Source: Parapusillimonas sp013416435 | Lineage (GTDB): Bacteria; Pseudomonadota; Gammaproteobacteria; Burkholderiales; Burkholderiaceae_B | NCBI RefSeq assembly: GCF_052180245.1 | Contig: NZ_CP197474.1 | Span: 2,604,001-2,668,000, forward strand | Length of the DNA: 64,000 nt | Direction: 5' to 3' | Shown here: piece after piece, positions 46,554 to 53,765 of the stretch | Position numbering within the stretch: position 1 is the stretch's first letter | How the letters are laid out: the number at the start of each line of letters is the position of its first letter | Program-made: the position numbers and the translations under genes | Notes under the pieces: generated by a model | Told to the model about the DNA's origin: nothing | Database searches by the model: none | What the model saw: only the letters and a program-made list of their open reading frames with translations

Positions 46554-47222
46554 ATGCGTAAATTGGTTTTGTTCGACTTCGACGGCACCCTTGCGGACAC
46601 CGCCCCCGATCTGGCGGCAGCCGCCAACAAGCAGCGCGCCCGCAAGGGCCTGCCGCCCCTGCCCTATGAAACCTTTCGGCCCTATGCTTCGCAAGGCGCG
46701 CGCGGGCTGCTCAAGGCAGCCCTCGATATGGACCCCGATCATCCCGAGTACCCCGCGCTGCGCGAGTCCTTCCTGGAAGACTACGAGCAGGACATGACCA
46801 CGCGCACATCGCTCTTCCCCGGTGTCAACGAACTCCTGAGCGAACTCAAGCGCCATGACTACACATGGGGCATCGTGACCAACAAGATGGAATACCTGGC
46901 GATGCCCCTGGTCGTGCACTTGGGCCTGTATACCGACTGCGCCGTCACGGTGGGCGGAGACACCACCGAGCACACCAAGCCCCATCCGGCTCCCCTGCTC
47001 TATGCCGCCCGGAAAACCGGCTTCGATCCCTCGAATTGCATCTATATCGGCGACGACCAGCGCGACATCATCGCCGGCCAGGCGGCGGGCATGTCGACCA
47101 TGATTGCCGCTTACGGCTACTGTGGCCAGGAAACCGCCGCACTGCAGTCGTGGCAGGCCGATTCCATAGCAAACACGGCTTCTGACATCTGGGCGCTCGT
47201 CCAGGAATGGGCACGCCGCTAA
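46554..47222 (+). CDS. gph: Phosphoglycolate phosphatase (HAD family)
   Basis: A 222-residue HAD-type hydrolase that removes phosphate from 2-phosphoglycolate. It has motif I LFDFDGTLADTAPDLA, a conserved ARGLLKAAL cap region, motif II IVTNKM and motif III/IV KPHPAPLL ... YIGDDQRDIIAGQAAGM. It is co-transcribed with ubiG. Other HAD phosphatases (for example N-acetylmuramate-6-phosphate phosphatase) are close relatives, so the substrate is a family inference. Confidence 0.88.
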   Translation: MRKLVLFDFDGTLADTAPDLAAAANKQRARKGLPPLPYETFRPYASQGARGLLKAALDMDPDHPEYPALRESFLEDYEQDMTTRTSLFPGVNELLSELKRHDYTWGIVTNKMEYLAMPLVVHLGLYTDCAVTVGGDTTEHTKPHPAPLLYAARKTGFDPSNCIYIGDDQRDIIAGQAAGMSTMIAAYGYCGQETAALQSWQADSIANTASDIWALVQEWARR

Positions 47223-47233
47223 GGGATTGCATG

Positions 47234-47268
47234 CCCGGCACGGCGCCGCGGCGGCATCGCCGCGTGCC
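47234..47268. terminator. GC-rich hairpin between convergent gph and sstT
   Basis: GGCACGGCG pairs imperfectly with CGCCGCGTGCC across the 53-bp convergent gap. There is no T-run on either strand, so a bidirectional terminator role is only possible. Confidence 0.35.
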
Positions 47269-47275
47269 TTGCCCC

Positions 47276-48541
47276 TTAGTTCCGCGAATGCAGCGTCGCG
47301 GCGTCGTGCCGCAGCTCAAGGATTTCTTTCGATGACGTGCCTGCGGCGGTAAACAGCACATCCGTCGAAGAGTTCAGCATGGTTTCGGATGAATCCTGAA
47401 GAACTCCGATAATGAATCCGACGCCGACGACCTGCATGGCGATATCGTTGGAAATGCCGAACATGCTGCAAGCCAGCGGAATCAGCAGCAGCGAGCCGCC
47501 GGCTACACCCGAAGCCCCACATGCCGCAATAGCGGCGACGACACTCAGCAGCAACGCCGTGGGCAGATCCACGGAGATACCCAGGGTATTGACGGCCGCC
47601 AGCGTGAGCACGGTAATGGTCACGGCCGCGCCCGCCATATTGATGGTGGCCCCCAGTGGTATGGAAACCGAGTACGTTTCCTCGGGCAAGCCCAGCCGCT
47701 TGCACAAGGCCAGGTTCACCGGGATGTTGGCGGCGGAGCTACGGGTGAAAAAGGCGGTGATGCCGCTCTCGCGCAAGCACAGGAAGACGAGCGGATACGG
47801 ATTGCGTCGCGTCTTGATAAGTACGATGAGGGGATTCACCACCAGCGCCACAAAAAGCATGCAGCCCAGCAGCACGGCAAGCAGCCTTGCATAGCCCAGC
47901 AAGGCGTCCAGCCCCGTATCGGCAATGGTGGACGCCACCAGCCCAAAAATACCCAGCGGCGCACAGCGTATGATGACCTTGACGATATAGGACAGGGCGA
48001 GCGAAAGATCGGCCATCACATTCTTCGTTGCGCCATGGGCATGCCGCAACGCCAGACCCAGCGCGATCGACCACGCGAGAATCCCGATGTAATTGGCGTT
48101 CATGAGTGCGCTGATGGGATTATCGACCACGCTCATGACAAGATTTGACATCACTTCCAGAATCCCGCCGGGCGCACTGAGCGCTTCGCCATCCGCTTTC
48201 AGCTGTATGGTCAAAGGGAACAGAAAACTGGCCGCCACGGCAACCAGGGCGGCTGCAAACGTGCCCAACAGATACAGGATCAGGATCGGCCCCATCTGGG
48301 TCTGCTGTCCTTTTTGGTGATTGGCGATCGACGCTGCCACGAGGACGAAAACCAGAATCGGCGCCACCGCCTTCAGCGCCTGCACGAACAACTGCCCCAG
48401 CACGGCAACCGAAGCAGCAGCGGACGGCGACATGATGGCCAGAAGAATGCCCGCGAGCAGGCCGACCAATATCTGGACGACCAGGCTTCCGTTGCTGACA
48501 AACTGCAGTAATGGGTTCTGTTTTGCTGCGGAACGACTCAT
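47276..48541 (-). CDS. sstT: Serine/threonine:Na+ symporter
   Basis: A 421-residue inner-membrane transporter of the dicarboxylate/amino acid:cation symporter family. It has about eight hydrophobic helices plus hairpins, the serine-rich FFTRSSAANIPVNLALCKRLG, and PLGATINMAGAAVTITVLTLAAVN, which match SstT. ATG at 48541 (MSRSAAKQNPLLQ) is favoured over 48562. It diverges from ssrA. Confidence 0.93.
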   Translation of the reverse strand: MSRSAAKQNPLLQFVSNGSLVVQILVGLLAGILLAIMSPSAAASVAVLGQLFVQALKAVAPILVFVLVAASIANHQKGQQTQMGPILILYLLGTFAAALVAVAASFLFPLTIQLKADGEALSAPGGILEVMSNLVMSVVDNPISALMNANYIGILAWSIALGLALRHAHGATKNVMADLSLALSYIVKVIIRCAPLGIFGLVASTIADTGLDALLGYARLLAVLLGCMLFVALVVNPLIVLIKTRRNPYPLVFLCLRESGITAFFTRSSAANIPVNLALCKRLGLPEETYSVSIPLGATINMAGAAVTITVLTLAAVNTLGISVDLPTALLLSVVAAIAACGASGVAGGSLLLIPLACSMFGISNDIAMQVVGVGFIIGVLQDSSETMLNSSTDVLFTAAGTSSKEILELRHDAATLHSRN

Positions 48542-48742
48542 GGGCGGACTACTCCAAAGCATGGCCTTTTCGGACCATAGGCAAAACTCGCTCCACCGCC
48601 TTGCCCGTCATCGGGCCGCACGCTTGCGTAGCATTTGCTACCGGCGCATCTGATATTTATGAAGGCGCGAATTTTACCACCCCTGCCATGTCTTTCATTT
48701 CGTACTATGAAAAGTCTTCCAAATGCGCTACAATTGCGTCAT
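48542..48742. promoter_or_regulatory. sstT/ssrA divergent promoter region
   Basis: For ssrA, a TACAAT -10 at 48729-48734 lies 9 nt before the mature 5' end; a weak TATGAA stands 17 bp further upstream. The sstT promoter on the other strand was not resolved. No gene is seen in the 201 bp. Confidence 0.6.
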
Positions 48743-49108
48743 GGGGTCGATCCGGCTTCGACGTGGGTCGCGAACCAGAGTAGGGCATGCCGAGCACCAG
48801 TCAGCTCGTAAATCCACTGGAAAACTACAAACGCCAACGACGAGCGTTTCGCTTTAGCCGCTTAATGCGGTAAGCCGCTGCACTAATTTGTCTTTGGGTT
48901 AGGTAGGGTAACACCTACAGCAGCGTCATTTACAAAGAATCGGACCTGATTGGGTCACTCAATCTGGTCTTAAATCAATGTGAATCGCCAAGGAAGGGCC
49001 TGTCGGCAGGCACGCTCCGCGGTTAAAACTCAAAATGTACCGACTAAGCATGTAGAACTGCCTGCAGAGGGCTTGCGGACGCGGGTTCAATTCCCGCCGA
49101 CTCCACCA
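48743..49108 (+). ncRNA. ssrA: Transfer-messenger RNA, tag ANDERFALAA
   Basis: The tmRNA rescues stalled ribosomes. The 366-nt gene begins GGGGTCGATCCGGCTTCGACG and ends with a tRNA-Ala-like half, GGTTCAATTCCCGCCGACTCC plus encoded CCA. The 5' GGGGTCG pairs with the 3' CGACTCC (one G-U). The tag frame is 48833-48865: resume codon GCC, then AAC GAC GAG CGT TTC GCT TTA GCC GCT TAA, giving ANDERFALAA. The 3' end is a classic phage attachment site and phage genes begin right after it. Confidence 0.97.
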
Positions 49109-49138
49109 GTATTCTTAATAAAATCAGTACCTTACACG

Positions 49139-49169
49139 ATAGCCAACCTCAAAAGTTGGCTATTTTTTT
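49139..49169 (+). terminator. ssrA terminator
   Basis: ATAGCCAAC (49139-49147) pairs with GTTGGCTAT (49155-49163) around a 7-nt loop, followed by seven T. It lies 30 nt after the tmRNA 3' end, so it is either on the prophage side of the junction or carried within a duplicated attachment segment. Confidence 0.92.
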
Positions 49170-49224
49170 GGGCTGTTTTGGGTAGCATGGTCAGCATTTT
49201 GGTCAGCATTTCACTTAGCCCCAC

Positions 49225-49249
49225 AGCCCGCCACCGAGCGGGCTTTTTT
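49225..49249 (+). terminator. Second rightward terminator, guarding the prophage lysis end
   Basis: AGCCCGC (49225-49231) and GCGGGCT (49238-49244) around CACCGA, followed by a run of T. No rightward gene other than ssrA precedes it, so it may stop ssrA read-through into the antisense strand of the prophage late genes. Confidence 0.8.
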
Positions 49250-49258
49250 GCGTCTGGA

Positions 49259-49483
49259 TCAGCCCGAACACCTCTCCCCCCTAGCCTTGTTATGTCCCAA
49301 AATCTGCCGGGCAGTCGGGTCGGTGATAATGTCTTGCTGGCTCACCCGGATTTCCCTCGTCCACAGGCAGCCGGCATCAATCACGGGCCCAGTTCCGGCG
49401 CAGCTCGTCAAGAGCGGCACCATCAGGCAGGCGCCCAATAGCCTGATCCACCTGCCCCCGAGATTTTGCTGCGGCCAGGGCAT
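49259..49483 (-). CDS. Outer-membrane spanin lipoprotein (Rz1-like)
   Basis: A 74-residue frame with a lipoprotein signal (RLLGACLMVPLLTSCAG, lipobox LLTSC). It starts inside the inner-membrane spanin gene in another frame and extends past its end, the usual overlapped Rz/Rz1 layout. Mature Rz1-type proteins tether to the outer membrane and fuse it with the inner membrane at lysis. The frame can be extended to 49507 but ATG at 49483 leaves a normal signal. Confidence 0.8.
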   Translation of the reverse strand: MPWPQQNLGGRWIRLLGACLMVPLLTSCAGTGPVIDAGCLWTREIRVSQQDIITDPTARQILGHNKARGERCSG

Positions 49484-49631
49484 GAGCCGCTTGCCTTGCA
49501 CGTTCATCTGATACCCCCTGATCGTATTTTGCAGAGCCGTACAGCAGCACGGCGCCGATGATGGCCAAGACGGCCAGCGCGCCGGCCAGCAGCTTCCAGT
49601 GGCTCCGGATCAATACCAGTGCGTTAAGCAT
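49377..49631 (-). CDS. Inner-membrane spanin (Rz-like)
   Basis: An 84-residue protein with one N-terminal membrane helix (LLAGALAVLAIIGAVLLYG) followed by a charged helical periplasmic part (DQGVSDERARQAAHALAAAKS). Paired with the overlapping lipoprotein it forms the spanin complex for the last lysis step. ATGATG at 49634/49631 overlaps the endolysin stop; the second ATG has GGAG 6 nt upstream. The periplasmic domain is shorter than lambda Rz. Confidence 0.8.
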   Translation of the reverse strand: MLNALVLIRSHWKLLAGALAVLAIIGAVLLYGSAKYDQGVSDERARQAAHALAAAKSRGQVDQAIGRLPDGAALDELRRNWARD

Positions 49632-50202
49632 CATCGGCTCCATAGTTCAGATTTCCGGCCACCCGACGCGCCCAGCCCTTACCGAAGCTGGGCCAGGTCG
49701 AAAGCTTGGTGTAAAACTCCAGCCGCGCCGCATTGAAACGGGCCAGCACGTCGGTGACGGTCATGCGCTGCACAGCCGACATCGTCACCGGCCCGATCAC
49801 GCCATCATCAGCCACGCCGGCCGCCCGCTGCAGAAAACGGATGCTGTTGCCGATGCCATGGTTGACCGCGGCATCGAACACCTGAAAAGCAATGGCGCCG
49901 TCGAACTCGTCACACCGGGCCCGCTGCCAGTAGGCGGTGCGATAGATCTCGCGCGCTTGGTCACGGGTGAGTTCCCGAATGGAACCGGTGTAACCCACCT
50001 CTCGGGCCGTGCGCAGGGTGATGCCCCAGTTGGTTTCTCCGCCCGGATCATCTGGGTGGTTGACGTATCCCCCCTCGTGGCCGATCAGGCGCTCGAAGGC
50101 CAGATCAAACGTGACGGGTGTGCCAGGCGCTGGCAGCGCGGGCGGCAGGATTCTTTCGGGCGGCTTGGTGGTGGCACCAAAAAGATTCGATAGCCAGCTC
50201 AT
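49624..50202 (-). CDS. Phage endolysin, GH108 family with C-terminal PG-binding domain
   Basis: A 192-residue muramidase-type lysin. LAFERLIGHEGGYVNHPDDPGGETNWGITLRT holds the catalytic glutamate of GH108; VFDAAVNHGIGNSIRFLQRAAGVADDGVIGPVT matches the PG_binding_3 C-terminal part. There is a weakly hydrophobic N-terminus (MSWLSNLFG) but no clear signal peptide, so export through a holin is expected. Start at 50202 overlaps the holin stop as ATGA. Confidence 0.92.
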   Translation of the reverse strand: MSWLSNLFGATTKPPERILPPALPAPGTPVTFDLAFERLIGHEGGYVNHPDDPGGETNWGITLRTAREVGYTGSIRELTRDQAREIYRTAYWQRARCDEFDGAIAFQVFDAAVNHGIGNSIRFLQRAAGVADDGVIGPVTMSAVQRMTVTDVLARFNAARLEFYTKLSTWPSFGKGWARRVAGNLNYGADDA

Positions 50203-50474
50203 TGCGCACCTCGCACATGCTTATAAGCAACGGCCATGACGTAGCCAGCCATGGCCAGGGCCAGCGCTGCGGATCCGTCGCTTGTCCAGCCATCCGCGAC
50301 GATTCGGCATGCGGCACCCGTGGCCGCAAGCGACACAGCCGACAGGCCCAGACGCTCCATGGTGGTGTCGTGGATCGACTTGGCAACCACCGCCAAGCCA
50401 GCGCCACCGGCGACAATCAGCCAGCACACCGCCGATACTGCAGCCTGGACGGTCATGTATATGGTTTGGTCCAT
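50199..50474 (-). CDS. Small membrane protein, holin or antiholin candidate
   Basis: A 91-residue protein with three hydrophobic stretches (TVQAAVSAVCWLIVAGGAGLAVVA; LGLSAVSLAATGAACRIVA; SAALALAMAGYVMAVAY) and a basic end (KHVRGAQ). Position directly upstream of the endolysin gene supports a holin-type role. ATG at 50474 is 1 nt after the stop of the next gene. The family is not recognised with certainty. Confidence 0.65.
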   Translation of the reverse strand: MDQTIYMTVQAAVSAVCWLIVAGGAGLAVVAKSIHDTTMERLGLSAVSLAATGAACRIVADGWTSDGSAALALAMAGYVMAVAYKHVRGAQ

Positions 50475-50475
50475 G

Positions 50476-50787
50476 TCATACCCCTCGTCCGCGTATGCGA
50501 TCGATGACGGCCTGCCAGATCGCGTTGATCGGAAAGGCCTGCACTGCTTCCCATGCCCGGGAAGCGACGGCCATACCAAAGAATCCGACCAGGAAGCCGG
50601 TCAGACCCTCGGGTATGCCGAGCCTCATGGAAATGTGTGGGGCGAGGTAGTAGCTGAGCAGTGCGCCGCTGGTCGCCATGCTCAGACGCTCAAGCAAGGT
50701 GCCCTGCAGGAATCGCATGGACACCACGGCCCCAGCCACACCCGCCAGCTTGACGGCTATCGCCTCGAAATTTTGCATATCAGCCAT
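50476..50787 (-). CDS. Phage holin candidate
   Basis: A 103-residue protein with hydrophobic segments VKLAGVAGAVVSMRFL, SMATSGALLSYYLAPHI and GLTGFLVGFFGMAVASRAW, ending in a basic tail (DRIRGRG). With the next gene it makes a tandem holin pair, as seen in many phages that encode a holin and antiholin. Which one forms the lesion is unknown. Confidence 0.7.
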   Translation of the reverse strand: MADMQNFEAIAVKLAGVAGAVVSMRFLQGTLLERLSMATSGALLSYYLAPHISMRLGIPEGLTGFLVGFFGMAVASRAWEAVQAFPINAIWQAVIDRIRGRGV

Positions 50788-50812
50788 CGGCCTCTCTCGG
50801 TGGGTAGAAAAG

Positions 50813-50870
50813 AAAAAGCCCCACCGAAACGGCAGGGCCAGAAATGAAAAGACCGGCTCGGGGCCGGTCT
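50813..50870 (-). terminator. Two tandem hairpins between fibre chaperone and holin genes
   Basis: AGACCGG/CCGGTCT (7-bp stem, 50850-50870) followed on the minus strand by TTTT, then a second hairpin using GCCC/GGGC ending in CTTTTTCTTTTC (50813-50839). Both match the direction of the late genes. Confidence 0.7.
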
Positions 50871-51306
50871 ATGCTTGGATGCTTGCGCCTAGGCGGAACA
50901 TGTCGTCGATGCGTTCCCCAGAGAGCGGGACCAGCGGGGCCAGTGCGGCGAGCATCGCGCTGTCATGGCGCACCTTTCCACGAGCCAGCACCGTCTGCGC
51001 GGTGATCTTGTCCAGGCCGTCGGGCATCGCTGCGATGATGTCCTGCACGCGGTCCCAGACGTTCTGGCTTTCGGGGTCCTCGGGGTCGACGGGCGTAGCG
51101 CGCATCGCCACCTCGGCTTGCCAGCCTTCGATTTCTTGGGGAACAGGGATAGGTTCCGGCTCGGGCGGCACAAATTCACCGTCCTCATACGTCCACCCAG
51201 GCGCGGCCGTTTCTGTAGGCACCAACAAAAAGCCCGGAAGCGTGAATTCCGGGCCGGCTTCGATTACGTTGACGACTTGAGTGCCGTCGATGACTGCTGT
51301 TCTCAT
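50869..51306 (-). CDS. Putative tail fibre assembly/chaperone protein
   Basis: A 145-residue, acidic protein located directly after the tail fibre gene, the usual place of a tail fibre assembly protein. The N-terminal VIDGTQVVNVIEAGPEFTLPG and GWTYEDGEFVPPEPEPIPVPQEIEGW resemble phage proteins that begin with a short beta-rich domain and a Pro/Glu hinge. Function is inferred mainly from position. Confidence 0.6.
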   Translation of the reverse strand: MRTAVIDGTQVVNVIEAGPEFTLPGFLLVPTETAAPGWTYEDGEFVPPEPEPIPVPQEIEGWQAEVAMRATPVDPEDPESQNVWDRVQDIIAAMPDGLDKITAQTVLARGKVRHDSAMLAALAPLVPLSGERIDDMFRLGASIQA

Positions 51307-52818
51307 TTAGATGATCCCCCATATGCGAAGCTCACCACGAGCTCCTGCTCCTGATCGTGGCCCGGTCAGGGTTCCTCCACCTCCGCCGCCCGGGGCTTCG
51401 CCGTCCATCCCGCTTGTGGTCTCCCCTGCCGCGCCACCGTCCCCGCCGAAAACCGACACGCCAGGAGTCCTGAGAATTGCGGCAAAGCCTCCGCCGCCAG
51501 CGCCGCCGTATACGGAGTTTGCCCCGCGCCTATTGTCGGTTCTTGCGCCAAGAGACCCGGCGAAGATGGCGTCAATGTTCCCATTATCAGACCCCTTGAC
51601 TGACATCTGCCCTGAATACGGGTCCGCTCCCCGAGTGGTGTCGTCAATCGACACTCGGGTATTTCGCAGGGCTGATCCGGCCGTTAACGCCCCAGACACA
51701 TTCTTACCGCCATACGCCTGGATGCCCAGAAATGACGAATCTCCCCCGGAGATGCCATCGGTGCTATTTGCAGTGACCGCTGCGCCGCCGCTGCCTATAA
51801 CCACTGCGCTTACCCCAGGCGGAACAGCGTCAGAGCTAATATTAAATGGAGCGCAGCCTCCGCCGGGGCCGCCGTCGACACTGCCGTTACTCTTACTGCC
51901 GCTCGCTCCGCCGCCCCATAGATGGCCGGCAAATGCTGCGTAGCCTGGCGGCTTAACAAATGAGCCGCTTGCAATGTATGTCTTCTTAAAGCCGTTCAAC
52001 ACTATTGATCGCAGTGCCGCGCCGTCGCACTGTATCAGCCTGACTTCGCCCGGATACATGATATAGCTGACCATGCCATCTATGGTTTCAGCTTCATTGG
52101 GATCGAGCGTGATGTCCCCTGTGCCGGAGTTTTTCAGATAACAATACCAGCCATCGTCAAGCGCTGCCGCTGCCGCGAAGGTTTGGGTGAAAGTGCCGCT
52201 TGTAATGTCAATCAGCCTGCCATTATCGGCGCTCTGTAATTGCGTGTTGCTGGTGCGTGCTACCCGCACCACTGATTGCTTGACATCCAAATCACCCGCG
52301 CCCAACAGACTTTGCCCGCCAAGCGTCTTGAGCACCAGAGCGCCAATCTGCCCATTCAGGCTCGAAACTCCTGCAACGGCGCTTACCCCTTGCACCCAGG
52401 CGCTGCCGTTATACGCTCGCAGATATCCGGTCACGGAATTGACGTAGGCATTGCCGGCCACCAATGGCGCACCACCTTTTCCCGTTGCGGGGTCGCTCGT
52501 GGCGGCCCCTAGCCAGAGCGCGTCAAGATCTGCAAGATTCTGGGCGGATTCGGCGGCCTCTTGTGCTTTGTTTGTGGCGGTCTGGGCGCTGTTCGATGCC
52601 TCGTTTGCCTTAGTTACGGCAATGCCGGCTTGCTCCGTCGCCGTGGTCGCATTGTTATGTCCGACAAGGGCGATTTCGCGATTGCGAACGGACATGGCGT
52701 TTTCCGAGTCCGCCCAGTCTTTGGCCTTTTGGTTGTAGGTTCCCGCAGGGCGATCTGCCAGCGTCGGGAACGGGGATGCCAGGACGACGTCCGGCACCGG
52801 CTGTATGGGTGTGCTCAT
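51307..52818 (-). CDS. Tail fibre protein with glycine-rich C-terminal receptor-binding tip
   Basis: A 503-residue protein. Residues about 20-100 are a heptad-rich helical stalk (NNATTATEQAGIAVTKANEASNSAQTATNKAQ), 120-280 contain beta-rich repeats, and the C-terminal 190 residues have glycine clusters (GGGASGSK, GGPGGGCAPF, GGAGGGGFAA, GGGGGGTLTG) like the polyglycine-loop adhesins of T-even gp38. Such loops often set host range. The gene overlaps both neighbours tightly. Confidence 0.8.
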   Translation of the reverse strand: MSTPIQPVPDVVLASPFPTLADRPAGTYNQKAKDWADSENAMSVRNREIALVGHNNATTATEQAGIAVTKANEASNSAQTATNKAQEAAESAQNLADLDALWLGAATSDPATGKGGAPLVAGNAYVNSVTGYLRAYNGSAWVQGVSAVAGVSSLNGQIGALVLKTLGGQSLLGAGDLDVKQSVVRVARTSNTQLQSADNGRLIDITSGTFTQTFAAAAALDDGWYCYLKNSGTGDITLDPNEAETIDGMVSYIMYPGEVRLIQCDGAALRSIVLNGFKKTYIASGSFVKPPGYAAFAGHLWGGGASGSKSNGSVDGGPGGGCAPFNISSDAVPPGVSAVVIGSGGAAVTANSTDGISGGDSSFLGIQAYGGKNVSGALTAGSALRNTRVSIDDTTRGADPYSGQMSVKGSDNGNIDAIFAGSLGARTDNRRGANSVYGGAGGGGFAAILRTPGVSVFGGDGGAAGETTSGMDGEAPGGGGGGTLTGPRSGAGARGELRIWGII

Positions 52819-53765
52819 TGCTTAGCTCCTTGTACTGCGCCTTCAATTCTCAGGGTGATCGCGGCGTGGTTCGGGCCCGCCGCCCTTACGGTTCCCGATA
52901 CATCTCCAAATCCATTCAGATACTCGTACCTCGGTAGCCCCGACGCGATGAAGGCGACCGGTCGGCCCTGCACCAGGTGCAGGAGCTCGGCGGCGCGATT
53001 GCCTTCGTCTGCCGGAACCACGACGGTGCAATTGACGTTATTCGCACTGCCGCGGCGCTTGCGCGTCACGGTGCCGTCCTCTTCTCGCTTGAGGTAGCTG
53101 TAGCCCTTTATCTCGGCCTCTGCGTCGTACTCCGTGCCGCCCCAGGTCCCGGCGCCAACGAGCGTGTCCCAGTGACCGATGGAGATCAGCGCCACCTCAC
53201 ACATGGCCCCGCCGGCGGCCGTGATGCTGATATGGACCTCGGCTGCCGGGTAAAGCGGCAGGTTCTGCATGTAATGCTGCGTGCGGCGCTTGAGCGGCAT
53301 GAAAAGCAGCTCGTATAGGCCCGCAGCCTGCTCCCAGAGATCGGCGTCGTACTCTTCGACCACGTTGCCGCCCGGCTCGTCGTAGATTTTGATGTTCAGG
53401 TGTTCGCCCGACATGCCCCACAAGCCGATGCCGGTGAAGAAATCCGGGCGCACGACATACTTGATCTCTCCTGCCCTGCGCGTCACGGTATTGAGCTCAA
53501 CGTCGAACGCCGCCATGCGATTTGACGGCCCCGCGCGGAACCATTTCTTGGCGTCGGTTCCGGGCTCCACCCCTGTGTTGTCGGCAATTGCGTCCCAGAG
53601 CGAATCAGCATGATTGACTTGATCGTCAACCACATAGGCCGTTGAATTGCTCCAGGCGACCTCCCCGACGCTGGAATCAACAACGGGCACCGTAGTGCCC
53701 GCCGCGATCATCGCCGCCGTGATCTCCAAGGGGATCAGTAGGACGGCATTTACATCAGTGCTCAT
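52815..53765 (-). CDS. Distal tail structural protein, family not recognised
   Basis: A 316-residue protein between the tape measure and tail fibre genes, with ATGA overlaps on both sides. The N-terminal half has WSNSTAYVVDDQVNHADSLWDAIADNTGVEPGTDAKKWFR, a short carbohydrate-binding-like Trp/Tyr motif of the kind seen in phage baseplate and fibre proteins. No M, L, K, I or J homologues of lambda follow the tape measure, so this protein may carry much of the tail tip function. Confidence 0.65.
   Translation of the reverse strand: MSTDVNAVLLIPLEITAAMIAAGTTVPVVDSSVGEVAWSNSTAYVVDDQVNHADSLWDAIADNTGVEPGTDAKKWFRAGPSNRMAAFDVELNTVTRRAGEIKYVVRPDFFTGIGLWGMSGEHLNIKIYDEPGGNVVEEYDADLWEQAAGLYELLFMPLKRRTQHYMQNLPLYPAAEVHISITAAGGAMCEVALISIGHWDTLVGAGTWGGTEYDAEAEIKGYSYLKREEDGTVTRKRRGSANNVNCTVVVPADEGNRAAELLHLVQGRPVAFIASGLPRYEYLNGFGDVSGTVRAAGPNHAAITLRIEGAVQGAKQ

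Noticed and set aside
49377..49507. Frameshift or sequencing error in the spanin region because two frames overlap
   Set aside because: Overlapping inner- and outer-membrane spanin genes are normal, and both frames show the expected membrane helix and lipobox.
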